Positions 25,801-35,900 of a stretch of DNA of 64,000 nt are shown here, piece by piece. Positions within the stretch are counted from its first letter, which is position 1. Every line of letters begins with the position of its first letter. Where the stretch lies: contig OZ024928.1 in assembly GCA_964017235.1 (NCBI GenBank), forward strand, positions 89,709,566 through 89,773,565. The letters run 5' to 3'. The DNA comes from Sabellastarte sp. h YS-2021 (taxonomy: Eukaryota > Annelida > Polychaeta > Sabellida > Sabellidae). The position numbers and the translations under genes are program-made. Under the pieces are notes generated by a model that saw only the letters and a list, made by a program, of their open reading frames with translations, did not search any database and had not been told where the DNA came from.

Positions 25801-28800
25801 TGCTTAATATTACCATGGTTGACATATATAATCAAAACTTTACTTGATATTAAACAAAATCTAATCACAGAAAATATGTTGCCTACTGAAGTCACTGTTA
25901 CAGTAGTATTCACCCAAAGTAAAAACATCATCTTAATGTTTTATGACTATTCTCTATTCTCTGGGACCTCCCCATGATTAAGTGAATTTCCCTGGATGTC
26001 AATTGAATGAATTTGGAAAATTTTATAGTAATTTGAATTTTTATTAGAAATACTTACCATTTCCTAACAGTAGCTATTTGTTGGAGCCATCTAACCCAAT
26101 GGCCAACGCAGAGATGCGATTTTAAGGTTATGTAACAACCTTAACCAAGCCATTGGGTTATAGTAGTCCGTCCTCCCGCCAATTAGGTCACATGACCATA
26201 TTGTTTACTTCATTATTTTTGTTGCAAGTAAAAGAATGACTTGCGGGGAGGCGGGAGGGAAATTTGAGTGTTAGGAAATGGTAAGTATTTCTAATAAAAA
26301 TTCAAATTACTATAAAATTTTCCAATTTTATAGCGAAATACCCTTACCATTTCCTAACAGTAGCTGAATCTAGCCTTGTAGGAAGGAGGGAATTCTTTTA
26401 AGAAAACCACTACCTAACCTACAACATAATGAGAACTTCTCAATGGAATTACATGCATTAATGAACATATAAACTTCCAAACATTCACAACATACAACTC
26501 CCAAAAAATGGCAGTATGTAGCTGTAGTTCTCACAAATGCTGACCCTATTGGTGCTGCAAGTGGATGTCCTAAATAGATAAGCCATCTATATTGTAACAT
26601 CCGACCCCAAGACAAGGTCAAACCAACCTGAAAGTGTCATCAGCGTAATGCCTAATCCTTACTAAGGCAGATTTAGGCAACACTGATGTCTACCACAAAT
26701 ACATCCAGCATTGCAGACATACCAGCCACAACCTGCAAATGTACAAATATAAGTATGAAACACATACTTATAAAGTAACAAAATGCTGAGCATAAACTGT
26801 AGGACCCAATTTCAAATCTGACCTTATGACAACAGAGGTTTTAAGACAGAAATTGGTATACATACAATAGAATTTCCAATAACATGTATCAAGAAACTAT
26901 GTAAGGAAATCACCTATAAAAACTAAAGATGCAATCAAAAACATACATCAATAGCTTCCATGACTCAATCTTGACTCAATCAAGATGAAATAGGTGCCAA
27001 AAGAGAAGTCCTTTTAAGAAACTTTCTTAATGGTAGTAAAACAAAAGATTTGTTCTATCCCAAACCTTTTGATCATCAAACCCCTAACAAGAACAGACAA
27101 ACCCATATTGAGTGAAACTGTTGTCCAAAGAGGCTAAGAGCTGGCATGACCACAGGCTTATTTGCAGTAGGCCCATCCAAAGCCAACTGGTTCTGGCAAT
27201 TGAAGGGCCAGAGTTACTTGTGACCCATTCTCCTTCTAACTAAAGGAAGAATATGTCCAAGTATTAATGTCACTCCTTTACCATGAATCTGTAATCCACA
27301 GAGACAAAGACCACTGGCTCAATTGCAGTAATTGCAGTAGGCCCATCTGAAGCCAACTGGTTCATGGCCAAAAAGGCAGTCAATGGGCCAAAGTTACTTG
27401 TGACCAATTCTCCCTATAACCAAGGGAAGGGTCCAAACATGAATGTCACTATTTTACCTGAAGCCAAGACCAAAGACTGTCTTGAAAGGTAATAACTTCA
27501 AGAAAGCCTTCCTCACAAGCTCAAAGATTGTTTGATAAGAGCATGCAGGACCAATGACAAAATCCAAACTATTGGTTTGTCTCTTACTAAAAGTTGTTAA
27601 TCTCTTATTTATCTCAATTTTTAGATACTTCTTGACCCTTTTGGCCCCAAACCATCCGCAATTGCTGTTCTATAGCCCAAAATAGTGGATGATATTAGGA
27701 TGTTTTCCTTAAACTAGTATTTCAGGAAATTTGCTCCATGTGGAATGGTATACCTGGCTCTCTTCACACCACTTCCCAAAATAGAACAATTGATTCTCCT
27801 TGAGGAGTGCTTCTTCATTGTTTCACCACTTCCTCTGGGAATCTTCCATAATATTCATGCCTGACTCCAGATGCCAATCATGAAGATTCAAGTAAGCTAG
27901 ATTGTTGTGAAGTCTGTTGCTGAAAAATTGAACTAACAGATTCACCCATTTAGGAGTTTTGTGGAACAGATTCACCAGACACAAACCAAGATATCCCTGG
28001 CCACCCAATCATGATGATTCTACACCTGTAGGTGGTCATTTGTTGAATCACCTGAGGGATGAGGGCCACTGGACATAACTGACCAGACCCTCCCCCACGA
28101 CATTCAATGCATCTGTTCCCCAAGCCCGACTGTCTGGGACATGAGACACACACATTTTAAATTACCTGCAGGACCAAGACCCTGGGCAAAATACATGTCT
28201 GTGCAGACCTTCACAAGAGGTGTTCAAGCACCTGTTTCCCGAGCCTGACAGCAGACCTACCTAGGAAACTTGTGAGTCATCTTGTTGCAAACACATCACC
28301 CACTGATTCATGGCAGCAAAGTCTAATCTGATTGAAAACTTGACGGGAACCCTTGGTTTGAAAAACTTATCTCTCCAGACAAGGAATCTGCCAGAACATT
28401 TTGATTCCGTGGGATGTACTTCCTGAATCTGAATCATTCTGGCATTCGCCCAAACCATGATTCTACCGATTAAGGTACATATTACCTGAGAGTGGATGCC
28501 TCCCTGGGCTATTCATATGGGCAACCACAAATAAATTGTCTTGTGAAAAATCAACTGATTTCAATACAGAAGCTGATTTCTGAATCATTTTAAGCTGACA
28601 ACATTATGCTTCCAGCTGTAGAATGTTATGTTATGTGGAGCCTTGATTCTTCCTAATTCCACAGACCAATGGCTGTGGATACTTCAAGAGAGCACCCCAA
28701 CACTTTAGGGAAGCTTCTGTGAAAAGAGAGACTGAGCTCCTTACCGAAGGAGTGGGGAGTCCTCCTTCAAAATTTAATGATCGATCGACCACTGAAGATG

Positions 28801-31800
28801 ATCCCTGTTAACCAGAGAAACAAAAAAGTGGGATATCCAGAAGCTAAGGATATACGCAGTGTTTCCAGATACCATTGGAGTGACTTCATGTGCAGACATC
28901 CCAATGGTGAAGCCTTCTCCATTGAAGCCATGCTTTCAAAGTGACCTGAGCTTCCCTGGAGATAAGTGAGAAACTTCCAACATGGTAACTGTCTTTCCAA
29001 GAAGACAATCAATTTCCTTTGAATTGAGAAGACTAGACCTACCCTGAGGTCGAATTGTAACAACAAATTTGATTACTGGAGTTGGAAATAAATCTGATTT
29101 TTTGAAATTTGTGATCCAACCCAGGCTTCGACAAGATGCACCAACCAGAGGGTGATATCTTGGCATTGCTGCTTTGAGTTCGTTCTCATTAGCCAACCGT
29201 CTATATACTGGCGAATACTGATGCCTTCTGCATGAGCCATCAGCTTCACCTCTTTTGCTACCTTGGTGAACTGGAGAGGAACTGTAGCCCTATTGCAGGG
29301 TAAGGCAGTGAACTGGTAGAATCTGTAGCCTCCAATGAGGCGAAGATACTTTTGTTAGCTGAGTCTACCGGTGACGAGTGTGTACCCATAAAGGTCGAGT
29401 GACGTCATCCACTCTCGTTATATAGACGAATTCCAAATATTAAACAATTTCATATTCAGTAAGGTACATGCAAGCTTGTTTACCTGCCGTTAACTACTAC
29501 TAGCTGCCATTTCTTCCTAGCTTGTCACAAGAAATAAACTGTAAAACTCAAGTAATGTGACACTTAACTGGTGTTATCGCCCTTTTGTCGATCATTTGAT
29601 AAACAGCTTTTATGAAAACTGCTGTGTGTCCCGTGTTTTTTTTGTTTTTTTTTACTTCTGCCAACCTCACTTCTGAAAGGTCTGGCTGAATATAACACAG
29701 GAAGCAATCTACCATCCCTGCTTCCATGGCTTGTATTAGTGAGATCCTCTCCCCTTTTAACTAGCTGAGGAGTAGGAGGCACTTGTAACTCTATTTAAAG
29801 GGAAAGTGATAGGGACAAAAAGATCTTCTCTGAGGCCTGGTGTCCCTTTCCTAGTCCAGCCTAGGAGCATGTTCATTTCCAGACTTAATAATCATCCTTA
29901 TTGTCCTTAAATCCCTGGATAAAAATCCTCTGAACATCTAAAATAAGTCCAGCAAGAGATCCTCTTTAGCTGCGAAAAAATGCATTGTAGGTTTTCTAAA
30001 GGCATTCTAAGTTACATTCCTTCTGTTGAGTCACATGTTCTTAGACATGGTCAAACTCCAACTAGAAATTGAACACAAACTGGATGACTGGACTGAAATA
30101 CAAACACATTGCATCCAGCCCAAAGCATTATTGAAGTCTATAACATAACATGGTGATCCTAAGATCCTTTACATTAGACCTGAACTGACAAAACAATACA
30201 CTTTTGGTCTCTGCTACGGTCTTCTACAAGGGAACTTGTTCCTAAAGTGTCTGAAAGTGAACTTCCTGCAGACCTCCTGCAACTAAGAAGCTGTCCAGGA
30301 AAGTGATTTATGTAAGGAAGTCCAAGCAAAAAACTTCTTCCTGCATAAGTGCTCTTTAAAAACATCAGAGGCTTCAAACTCCTTGAAACCCAACATAAAA
30401 ACCACATTCAATGCTGGCTGTTCACCCAAGGAATGTGGGAATTCCAAAATGTAGGTAAATGTGACCAAACAAGGGCGCATTCACAGAATATGTGCCTGTT
30501 AAATCAATCCCTAGCCACTCAATAACAGTCAGCCAAACCTAAAATAAGGAATAGATTCCTTGTATTCTTGAGATGAATCATAATCCCCATCACCTGACAA
30601 CCTGAATCTAAACCTTTTGAGAGGTATAGAAACCCGATTGTACTCAATTCTTGTCTAAAACTATTGAAACAAAAACCTTTCCTTGTAGATATGAATGACA
30701 CTCCCGGGCATCTGACAACCCGAATCTAAACCTTTTGGAAGGAATAGAAAACTTGATTGTCCTTGAATGACGTCATGCAGGTATTTTCCTTTACTGAATG
30801 TTTTGACTGGACCTCAGCGGAAGAGTTTTCCGAAGAGGTAGTCTAATCACGCATTCAAAACTCCTCCACGGTGCAGTGTCCACGGCAACTAAATATGGCT
30901 GCCCCCAAGGGAGATTCCTTCTTCTGTAGCATCAACAATCTATTCGACTGGGATGCATACGGTGATAAAATTGCCTTCAACGCCTGGCTATTAGAACCCG
31001 ACGTGAACAGCAAATAACGGCCATTCGAATTGTCATTCTCATCCAAGATGGCGTCGTCCAGATCGCTTCTGTTATTCAAGGGTACATTCTTTCTAGATAT
31101 GTATGCTGTTATTTAGCTTATTATAGCTTCCAACGTCCAGCAAACTGAACCAAACGACTGGCAAGCTATATAAATATTATTATTGTTGCATTAAACCTTC
31201 TTTATGTTGATTTATTTCCTAGAGGTTGACGACGATAGAACTTCCGATGTCTCCATGCAAAAGTCCTTTATTTGCATAATAAGGCCTGTTTCGAGGATTT
31301 AATATTTAATGTATAAGTTCTGTAACAAATACAAGTAAAATAGGAAGAGAAATTCACTTTAAACTCAGAAATAAATAAAAATCCTGACAAAACTTCTACT
31401 ATTTCCCAAAGACGTCCATACTGATGATGGCCAACAAAAATAATGAAGTAAACAATGTGGTCATGTGACCTAATTGGCGGGAGGACGGACTACTATAACC
31501 CAATGGCTTGGTTAAGGTTGTTACATAACCTTAAAATCGCATCTCTGCGTTGGCCATTGGGTTGGATGGCTCCAACAAATAGCTACTGTTAGGAAATGGT
31601 AAGGGTATTTCGCTATAAAATATGGTATTTCATCAAGTACAAGTTTAAAAGACAAGGTGTGATCTATGACAACTAGAAACAATTTAAACTAATTCTGTAT
31701 ATATGTATAACTTTATACATAACACACCCCATGACTTCCAAGTGCAAGCATCAGACATCCTCAATATTGGTATCCTACATTATTTTTAAAGAGGCTTACA

Positions 31801-33529
31801 TGGTTTATACACATCTCTGATGTGGCTACACAACTGCACACAATACACTCAACAGTAGATCTGTCCAAATATGACCCTGAATATTGCACACAACATTAAG
31901 TACAGACTTTGGTTTTCCCTTTGGAATATTTTTACCAGGAGACAGATACAGGCCGTGAAGGACAAAACACATTCCCTAAAATGCAAATTTTAAACACACA
32001 ACCAGTATGAAAAAGTTCATGTTATGTACTATATGTGACTTGTAAAACTGATGAAATACCAATTAAGAGTACATGTGTCACACATACACATTGATACCAT
32101 TCCCATGTAAACTATTTTCAATTAATTTTCTGACTTTGTATTCATGACAAAGGCCACTTTTCTGAACTTTTTTTAATGCAAAAACTTGCACCCACATAAT
32201 TAAAATTGCCATTTCCAAATATGTAAATGGTGTTTCCACCAGTGTTTTGAATAACCACCAACACAAGCATAAAAGACTGTTTATTGAATAATGTCTATTG
32301 AACCTATTAGCATGTCTGGAAGACATGCCTGGAAGTCATGTTGAAGAACCAGACATTTATATTGGGGAAAATTACTCCACTGAGTACTAGAAGACAAAGA
32401 AAAAGACAAAAGATTTTCTACATCCTGGTACTTTGCAAGAAGCTAGACAAAGGCTAGACAGTGTATTCATTTCATAAACTGCACATTAAAGAAAATATTA
32501 AACAAAAAACAAAATGACAGAGTATATAAAGTACCTCTTATATTTAATATATGTGTATAGATATTGCATATATCTTTAGCTATTAGAGGATAAAATGGAG
32601 TTTTTTAAATAACAATCAGAACCCAGTACATAACTCGAATCCAAGATTCGACTAAAAAGAAAGAAACCTACCTGAACATATTCAGTCAGGCTGAAAATAT
32701 GAAAATTATGCTATTTCTGAAAACAAAATTTTCAACAGTTTTACATGTGTCTGGTTTGTTAGTTTTTTGTTCGTTTCTTATCAATTTTGCCCACATTCGA
32801 GTACCTCTTCAGAACCCTAATCCACACTGTTATTTTAGACTGCGCAAAATACTGGAATATTGTGAAACAGATATCACACACAAGACACTCACCAAGCTTG
32901 TCCAGTATGAGCAGGCTTGTTACAACCATATATTAGCATGTGGTGAGCAATGTTCCCCTTTGCAACTGCTTCATACTTAACAATGTATTGGGTTTCTTTG
33001 GGAACTTCTGTTGCATAGCACCAATATTCATCATCCTATTAAATTCATTGTTATCAAATTATCATACAAATGAAAAAAAAACTTTCTATTACTATATTAT
33101 TAGTCTCTACATAAATACACTTCTGAGAAAATATACTTATTTCTTATCAGCAGCCAAGAGCTCGAAAACACTGACCTATCAAGACCACATATTACTGAGT
33201 AATAATACAAGTGAATAGAGAAAGTAAGATATAAAACACAAAGAGAAGTTTAAAACAACCAATGATGATACTGTCCAAGTTACTTGTCTGGGATATTATG
33301 TCTGTGGCAAACACATTTAAACTTTCTATAAATATACTTTCCACCAATGAAGAAAATACATTAATTCCTTGTAATTTAAAGTTATATCTACTGACTGTGA
33401 AAGTAAACATACCTCTTGTGGTGAAATCTTTGGCATAAACACTTTATATTCATGCAAGTTTTGGGGTAGTACTGCAGCCTTGCACAGATAAACTAACAGG
33501 AAATATACCAGAATTCTACAGCTCATCAT
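4785..33529 (-). CDS. PHM: Peptidylglycine alpha-hydroxylating monooxygenase (PHM), 8 exons, 3' end outside window
   Basis: PHM is a secretory-pathway copper monooxygenase that uses ascorbate to hydroxylate the alpha carbon of glycine-extended peptides, the first step of C-terminal amidation. Coding exons are 33413-33529, 32893-33035, 23015-23103, 21900-21977, 15707-15826, 15113-15196, 14538-14662 and 4785-4834. All have GT/AG borders and their phases (0,2,1,1,1,1,0) join without error into 268 codons plus 2 nt. Residues 1-20 look like a signal peptide. CuH ligands are H70-H71 (AHHMLIYGC) and H136 (VQIHY). CuM ligands are H206 and H208 (FRVHAHS), next to R204, the equivalent of the substrate-binding arginine. 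The family signature MFAWARNAPPTKLPE is at residues 102-116. The methionine CuM ligand (SSDEMCN region in vertebrates) is not in the window. The cysteine pair equivalent to mammalian C47/C186 appears absent. Whether a lyase (PAL) domain follows cannot be seen. Introns 2, 4 and 7 are 6-10 kb and full of mobile elements. Confidence 0.94.
4835..5935. other. PHM intron 7, unassigned
   Basis: AT-rich intron sequence. Short frames (for example 4797-5057 and 5186-5425 on plus) have no domain and the first overlaps exon 8 antisense. The stretch 5515-5630 has several CTCCAACTGGAG/TCTGGTT-like inverted motifs similar to those near 42.2 and 42.9 kb. Confidence 0.4.
6071..7715 (-). mobile_element. Non-autonomous hAT transposon with 8-bp target duplication
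   Basis: The termini are CAGACCTGGGGCGATTAC at the left and the inverse of CAGGCCTGGGCAAAATGTAA at the right. They are flanked by perfect 8-bp direct copies of GATATAAC (6063-6070 and 7716-7723), the hAT signature. Subterminal regions are rich in ATTCG/CGAATAC inverted motifs. The interior retains only a BED zinc-finger exon on the minus strand, with no transposase catalytic domain. Confidence 0.92.
6572..6802 (-). pseudogene. BED-type zinc finger exon of hAT transposase
   Basis: The frame reads SVVFDYFEMPDD...YRAKCKQCTATV, then TTSNLLIHLK. This is the (V/S)W.YF...C..C...(S/T)SNL..HL pattern of BED fingers, with C-x2-C and a terminal histidine visible. It ends at a donor-like GAAG|GTAAAC. 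This is the DNA-binding N terminus of a hAT transposase, whose catalytic part is missing. Confidence 0.85.
8331..9500. other. PHM intron 7, no gene recognised
   Basis: AT-rich sequence with short frames only (9124-9309 and 9427-9660). No domain or repeat structure is clear. Confidence 0.4.
9720..13155 (+). repeat. 169-bp satellite array, about 20 copies
   Basis: The exact 169-bp period is visible from the spacing of identical blocks. Each unit contains CGCTCTATCTCGCACGGTTA, GCCATTTTTGGCAAAAATTC, AAAATGGCCGCCATTTTTGG and GATACCCTGTGGGTCGAAAA. Units are highly similar in the middle and more diverged at the left end (9720-10060). Many 74-110-residue open frames on both strands are this repeat and not genes. 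Confidence 0.97.
13497..13596 (+). repeat. GGACGCC tract and 3' hairpin of family alpha copy 1
   Basis: Short repeats of GGACATC/GGACGCC are followed by AAAAAAGCAAAAATAATATA and a C6/G6 hairpin (13576-13596). Confidence 0.85.
13610..14038. other. PHM intron 7, no feature recognised
   Basis: AT-rich, no open frame of note and no clear repeat. Confidence 0.4.
14045..14469. mobile_element. MITE with 12-bp terminal inverted repeats
   Basis: It begins TTAGTGTTGGGA and ends TCCCAACATTAC (one mismatch when inverted), flanked by TTTTTA direct repeats at 14039-14044 and 14470-14475. It is 425 bp with no coding capacity. It is hAT-like by terminus style, but the 6-bp flanking repeat does not prove the class. 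Confidence 0.6.
14538..14662 (-). CDS. PHM: PHM exon 7
   Basis: 125 nt, residues 211-252. VISGYQYNGSWHLMGKGNPQ then WPQAFYP closely follow the vertebrate VVSGYRV...W.LIGR.NPQ.PQAFYP block. The exon ends HGDIL in phase 0 (CTG|GTAGGT). The acceptor is TTGTTTCAG|GT. Confidence 0.94.
15113..15196 (-). CDS. PHM: PHM exon 6 (CuM HxH ligands)
   Basis: 84 nt, residues 183-210. HADISCKF contains C190 (C227 equivalent). FGFRVHAHS contains R204 and the CuM ligands H206 and H208. The acceptor is TTTTCAG|ATGTTC and the donor CTCACTCA|GTAAGT. Confidence 0.94.
15707..15826 (-). CDS. PHM: PHM exon 5
   Basis: 120 nt, residues 143-182. DESGLSF and AGILLMVTGSIYVPSHSH align with the SGVSL...AGMYLM...IPPGE strands that link the two PHM subdomains. 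E149 occupies the position of the vertebrate cysteine that pairs with C47. The acceptor is TTTAACAG|ACC and the donor CACACA|GTAAGT. Confidence 0.9.
17640..19640 (+). repeat. About 350-bp tandem repeat, about 5 copies
   Basis: CTTACCATTTCCAAGTTACAG recurs near 18372, 18722 and 19074, with diverged versions near 18025 and 19428. Shared blocks include AAAAAGTCCAAATATTGGG and GTCACTCGGGTGGG. The outer units are most diverged. Confidence 0.9.
19803..19830 (+). repeat. CGG trinucleotide tract, about 9 units
   Basis: A run of GGC/CGG repeats just upstream of the delta hairpin. Translations in either direction give poly-Arg, poly-Ala or poly-Pro and are not genes. Confidence 0.95.
19883..21800 (+). 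repeat. Internal duplication of an about 710-bp block in gamma
   Basis: Blocks 19883-20595 and 21085-21800 are nearly identical, and a third copy is at 49683-50400. They are rich in AGCTATTACTCAGTTAGCTA. The spacer at 20600-20720 holds a fragment of the 133-bp satellite. Confidence 0.9.
21900..21977 (-). CDS. PHM: PHM exon 4 (third CuH histidine)
   Basis: 78 nt. It encodes DVGFEIGEHAKVNYIVVQIH followed by YRRGFT. H136 of VQIHY is the third CuH ligand (H172 in rat). The acceptor is TTGTAG|AT and the donor TTTACAG|GTAAAA. Vertebrate enzymes have HYGD after the ligand where this protein has HYRRGF. The exon ends about 50 bp from the right end of a Helentron-like insertion. Confidence 0.92.
21978..23014. 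other. PHM intron 3
   Basis: No repeat or gene recognised. Open frames at 21990-22268 (-) and 22354-22566 (+) have no domain. Confidence 0.45.
23015..23103 (-). CDS. PHM: PHM exon 3 (AWARNAPPT signature)
   Basis: 89 nt. The first base completes W87, giving WQCGDICGDD with C89 and C93 (C126/C131 equivalents), then the PHM signature MFAWARNAPPTKLPE. The acceptor is TATATCAG|GC and the donor CCAGAAG|GTGAGA. It is separated from exon 2 by a 9.8-kb intron that holds the DIRS copy at 26-31.6 kb. Confidence 0.94.
23690..23812. repeat. CCATGACTTTTCCAGG dispersed repeat fragment
   Basis: Three copies of AATTTCCATGACTT, plus inverted CCTGGAAAAGT/ACTTTTCCAGG motifs. This resembles the tail of a widespread hAT-type MITE. 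Ends are not defined. Confidence 0.45.
23815..26010. other. PHM intron 2, no gene recognised
   Basis: AT-rich, no coding signal, no obvious repeat. Confidence 0.45.
26275..26365. repeat. DIRS internal complementary region
   Basis: The sequence is a fusion of the complements of the two element ends. The junction lies near TTTTCCAA|TTTTATAGCG (about 26325/26326). In the DIRS-1 model this region templates joining of the termini into a circle. Confidence 0.85.
27950..28458 (-). pseudogene. DIRS RNase H / post-RNase H fragments
   Basis: Minus-strand frames with KFSIRLDFAAMNQWV and CPVALIPQVIQQM...RIIMIGWPGISWFV match the region that follows RNase H in DIRS elements (compare LIAPGWPNMPWF in the copy at 0.4 kb). 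Confidence 0.65.
28767..29350 (-). pseudogene. DIRS reverse transcriptase fragment
   Basis: From 29350 down, the minus-strand frame reads RFYQFTALP...VPLQFTKVAKEVKLMA, then ISIRQYIDGWLMR, the RT catalytic box with the second aspartate replaced by glycine. Next come LGWITNFKKSDLFPTP and LGCLHMKSLQWYL. The order matches the RT to RNase H transition of DIRS elements. Several frameshifts are present. Confidence 0.82.
30855..31079 (-). pseudogene. Possible DIRS gag start
   Basis: An open minus-strand frame lies near the 5' inverted repeat (SNSQALKAILSPYASQSNRL). The position fits a gag-like first ORF. No domain is recognisable, so this rests on location. Confidence 0.35.
31622..32892. other. PHM intron 2, right part
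   Basis: AT-rich. The plus-strand frame at 32699-32980 partly overlaps exon 2 antisense and is a shadow. A 19-nt stretch near 32670 flanked by AG and GT is not needed by the reading frame. Confidence 0.45.
32893..33035 (-). CDS. PHM: PHM exon 2 (CuH histidine pair)
   Basis: 143 nt, residues 40-86 plus two bases of W87. It contains DDEYWCYATEVP (C45, equivalent of mammalian C81) and NIAHHMLIYGC, with the HH copper ligands and C77 (equivalent of C114). The acceptor is AATAG|GATGATG and the donor GCTTG|GTGAGT. An overlapping plus-strand frame in this region is a shadow. Confidence 0.93.
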
Positions 33530-33556
33530 TGTTTTGTTTTTTTAATTGTGCTCACT
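33413..33556 (-). CDS. PHM: PHM exon 1 (start codon, signal peptide)
   Basis: The CDS runs from the ATG at 33529 down to 33413 and gives 39 codons ending in phase 0 before GT (CAAGAG|GTATG). The protein begins MMSCRILVYFLLVYLCKAA, a typical hydrophobic signal peptide, followed by EYKVFMPKISPQE, which aligns with the first beta strand of PHM. An adjacent in-frame ATG makes the start M-M. A pyrimidine-rich tract ending in CACAG lies at about 33557-33575 on the minus strand. This exon therefore probably begins at 33556 with a 27-nt leader, and a further non-coding 5' exon lies to the right. Confidence 0.88.
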
Positions 33557-33559
33557 CTG

Positions 33560-34300
33560 TGAAAAAAGAAAGAAACAATGACAGTTTTCAGCCGATATTC
33601 ATATATTTCATTTTTATCTCCCCTTCAGTAAGAGCATAAGACTTTTGAATACCACAATGCATTTTTAATCATTAACTAGATTACTCCATTGTGTGGGCCA
33701 AAAATTTTAGCACCAGGAGATTGAAACATAAATCCTCCTTCTACAACCAGATTCCTGCATTTTAATAGTAACTAGTACCCACTAAGAAATTACTGGAAAG
33801 CAAATACATGACAGGTGATGGAAAGATATTTATCAATGGCAGATGGTTGTAGGCTAAATAAAAGCCACCACCAAATTCAGCGAGCATTGACTATTGACTC
33901 GGTCACAACCATTAAAGAGCAAAGCCCTTGACGTCAAACCATGTTTTAAGACAGCTGAGCAAAGTGGAATGGTCGATGTATCAAAGGCAATGGAGACGTC
34001 CAGCAAAACCAGGCCATGGACTCACCACTTGACAATTAGGAGAAGTGGGTGCAACCGAGTAATTGACTGTCTAGGTGCATACTAAACTTCACAAGGGCTT
34101 GATGCTGATTCCAAATTAAAAAATATTATGAATATTAAGGAGTTCTACAAGACTACAAATCTGCAAATTTCATGTATGTATTGACCTTTTGCTTCGACGT
34201 CATTCTGTGACGTCAGGGCGACGTTCTCAGTAAACTACATCATTTTTGACGGCAAAAACATGGATTATTAGTGCTGTACTTTGACAAAAATTAAACATTT
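33560..34300. other. Region upstream of PHM exon 1
   Basis: No coding exon recognised. It probably contains part of a 5' UTR intron. A frame at 33894-34085 has no domain. Confidence 0.4.
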
Positions 34301-34384
34301 GCCTTTGTAAACTAGAAATAGGATGCATTGGCATGCGTAATGTCCACCCAAAGGGAAGCATGATTTTTGCTCTAAAACTTGGAC

Positions 34385-35245
34385 AAAATTGGCAAGAGTA
34401 GATCACTGAGATACCCTGTGGGTCAAAAATTTTGACAAAATCGCTCCATCTCGCACGGTTAAAGAGATAGAAGCAAATTTGTGTTTTTCCATTTTTGGCA
34501 AAAATTCGAAAATTCAAAATGGCCACCATTTTTGGGAAGAGGAAATTTTTTTTGAAAATTGCCAAGAGTACATTTCTTAGATACCCGAGTACATTTCTTA
34601 GATACCCTGTGGGTCGAAAATTTCGACGAAGTTGCTCTATATCACACGATTAAGGAGATAGAAGGAAATTTGTGTTTTTCCATTTTTGGCAAAAGTTCTA
34701 AAAATTCAAAATGGCCGCCATTTTTGGGGAGAGTAAAATTTTTTGAAAATTGCCAAAAGTATATTGCTTAGATACCCTGTGGATCGAAAATTTTGATGAA
34801 ATCGCTCTATCTCGCATGATTAAAGAGATAAACTTGAACAAAATTGGCAAGAGTAGATCACTGAGATACCCTGTGGGTCAAAAATTTTGACAAAATCGCT
34901 CTATCTCGCACAGTTAAAGAGATAGAAGCAAATTTGTGTTTTTCCATTTTTGGCAAAAATTTGAAAACTCAAAATGGCCGCCATATTTGGGGAGAGGAAA
35001 TTTTTTTGAAAATTGTCAATAGTACACTTCTTAGATACCCTGTGGGTCGAAAATTTCGACGAAATCATTTTCGACAAAATCGTTCTATCTCGCACAGTTG
35101 AAGAGATAGAAGCAAATTTGAGTTTTTCCACTTTTGGCAAAAATTCGAAAATTCAAAATGGCCGCCATTTTTGGGGAGAGGAAAATTTTTTTGAAAATTG
35201 CCAAGAGTACATCGCTCTATCTCGCACTGTTTAGGAGATAGACAT
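34385..35245 (+). repeat. 169-bp satellite, second array (about 5 diverged copies)
   Basis: The blocks match those of the 9.7-13.2 kb array (AAAATGGCCGCCATTTTTGG, GATACCCTGTGGGTC), with partial duplications such as the doubled ATTTCTTAGATACCC near 34580. Copies are more diverged from one another than in the large array. Confidence 0.92.
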
Positions 35246-35259
35246 ATTTATGTTTTTTG

Positions 35260-35900
35260 CTATGTAACTATTACTCAGGATGTTAAAGCTATTACCACCA
35301 ACAACAATACCAAGCAAGTAATTGACGCTATAAACCTTCACACCAAATTTTAAAAAGATGAGTTAAATATGTTTCCTTTAAAAGAGTGAAAACAGAAATG
35401 CAATTCAGAGTAGGCTCAAAATAGCAAAGCAGCTATTACTCAGATAGCTACAAAGCTATCATCAACAAAAAGCTTTCCTGGCCAAATTATTGACATAATA
35501 ATTATCCTTCACATAAATTTTTATGAAGATAAACAACATTGTTTTATTAAAATGTCCAGAAAAAGTCAACTCAAAATAGCATAATAGCTATATAACACAG
35601 TAGTTATTACTCAGTTAGCTATAAAGATATTATGACCAAAAGCAATCCCAAGCAAGCTACTGATCCAATAATCCTCCATCCCAAATTTTGTGAACATAGG
35701 TGAAATACTTTTCCTTCAAAATGCTTAAAATAAAAAAGCTACTCGAAGTAGCTAAGTAGCTATTACTCAGTCAAATACATAGCTATTATCATTAAAGCAA
35801 TCCCAAGCAAGCTATTGATTTAACTATTGCTCCATCCAAATTTGGTATAGATATGTCAAATATTTTTCCTTAAAATGCCCAGAAACGAAAGAAGTAAAAA
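35260..35900 (+). repeat. About 160-bp TATTACTCAGT repeat, left part
   Basis: About four units with AGCTATTACTCAGTTAGCTA, AAGCAATCCCAAGCAAGCTA, CCAAATTT and TTTTCCTT.AAATG. The same repeat lies at 13185-13490 and 40440-41390. Confidence 0.88.

Larger units (their letters stand above)
26013..31621 (-). mobile_element. DIRS retrotransposon with inverted terminal repeats and internal complementary region
   Basis: About 170-bp inverted repeats bound the element (about 26053-26224 and 31437-31601). They share, for example, CCAATGGCCAACGCAGAGAT and CGTCCTCCCGCCAATTAGGT. Next to the left repeat, 26275-26365 is complementary first to the left terminus (26013-26066) and then to the right terminus (31580-31621). 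This is the internal complementary region described for DIRS-1. Coding strand is minus. RT, RNase H-flanking and LIAP-like segments are recognisable but broken by stops and frameshifts. It sits in PHM intron 2. Confidence 0.9.

Noticed and set aside
32660-32690. Possible 19-nt micro-exon between PHM exons 2 and 3
   Set aside because: Exons 2 and 3 already join in phase and reproduce the conserved W-x-C-G block, so an added exon would break the frame.
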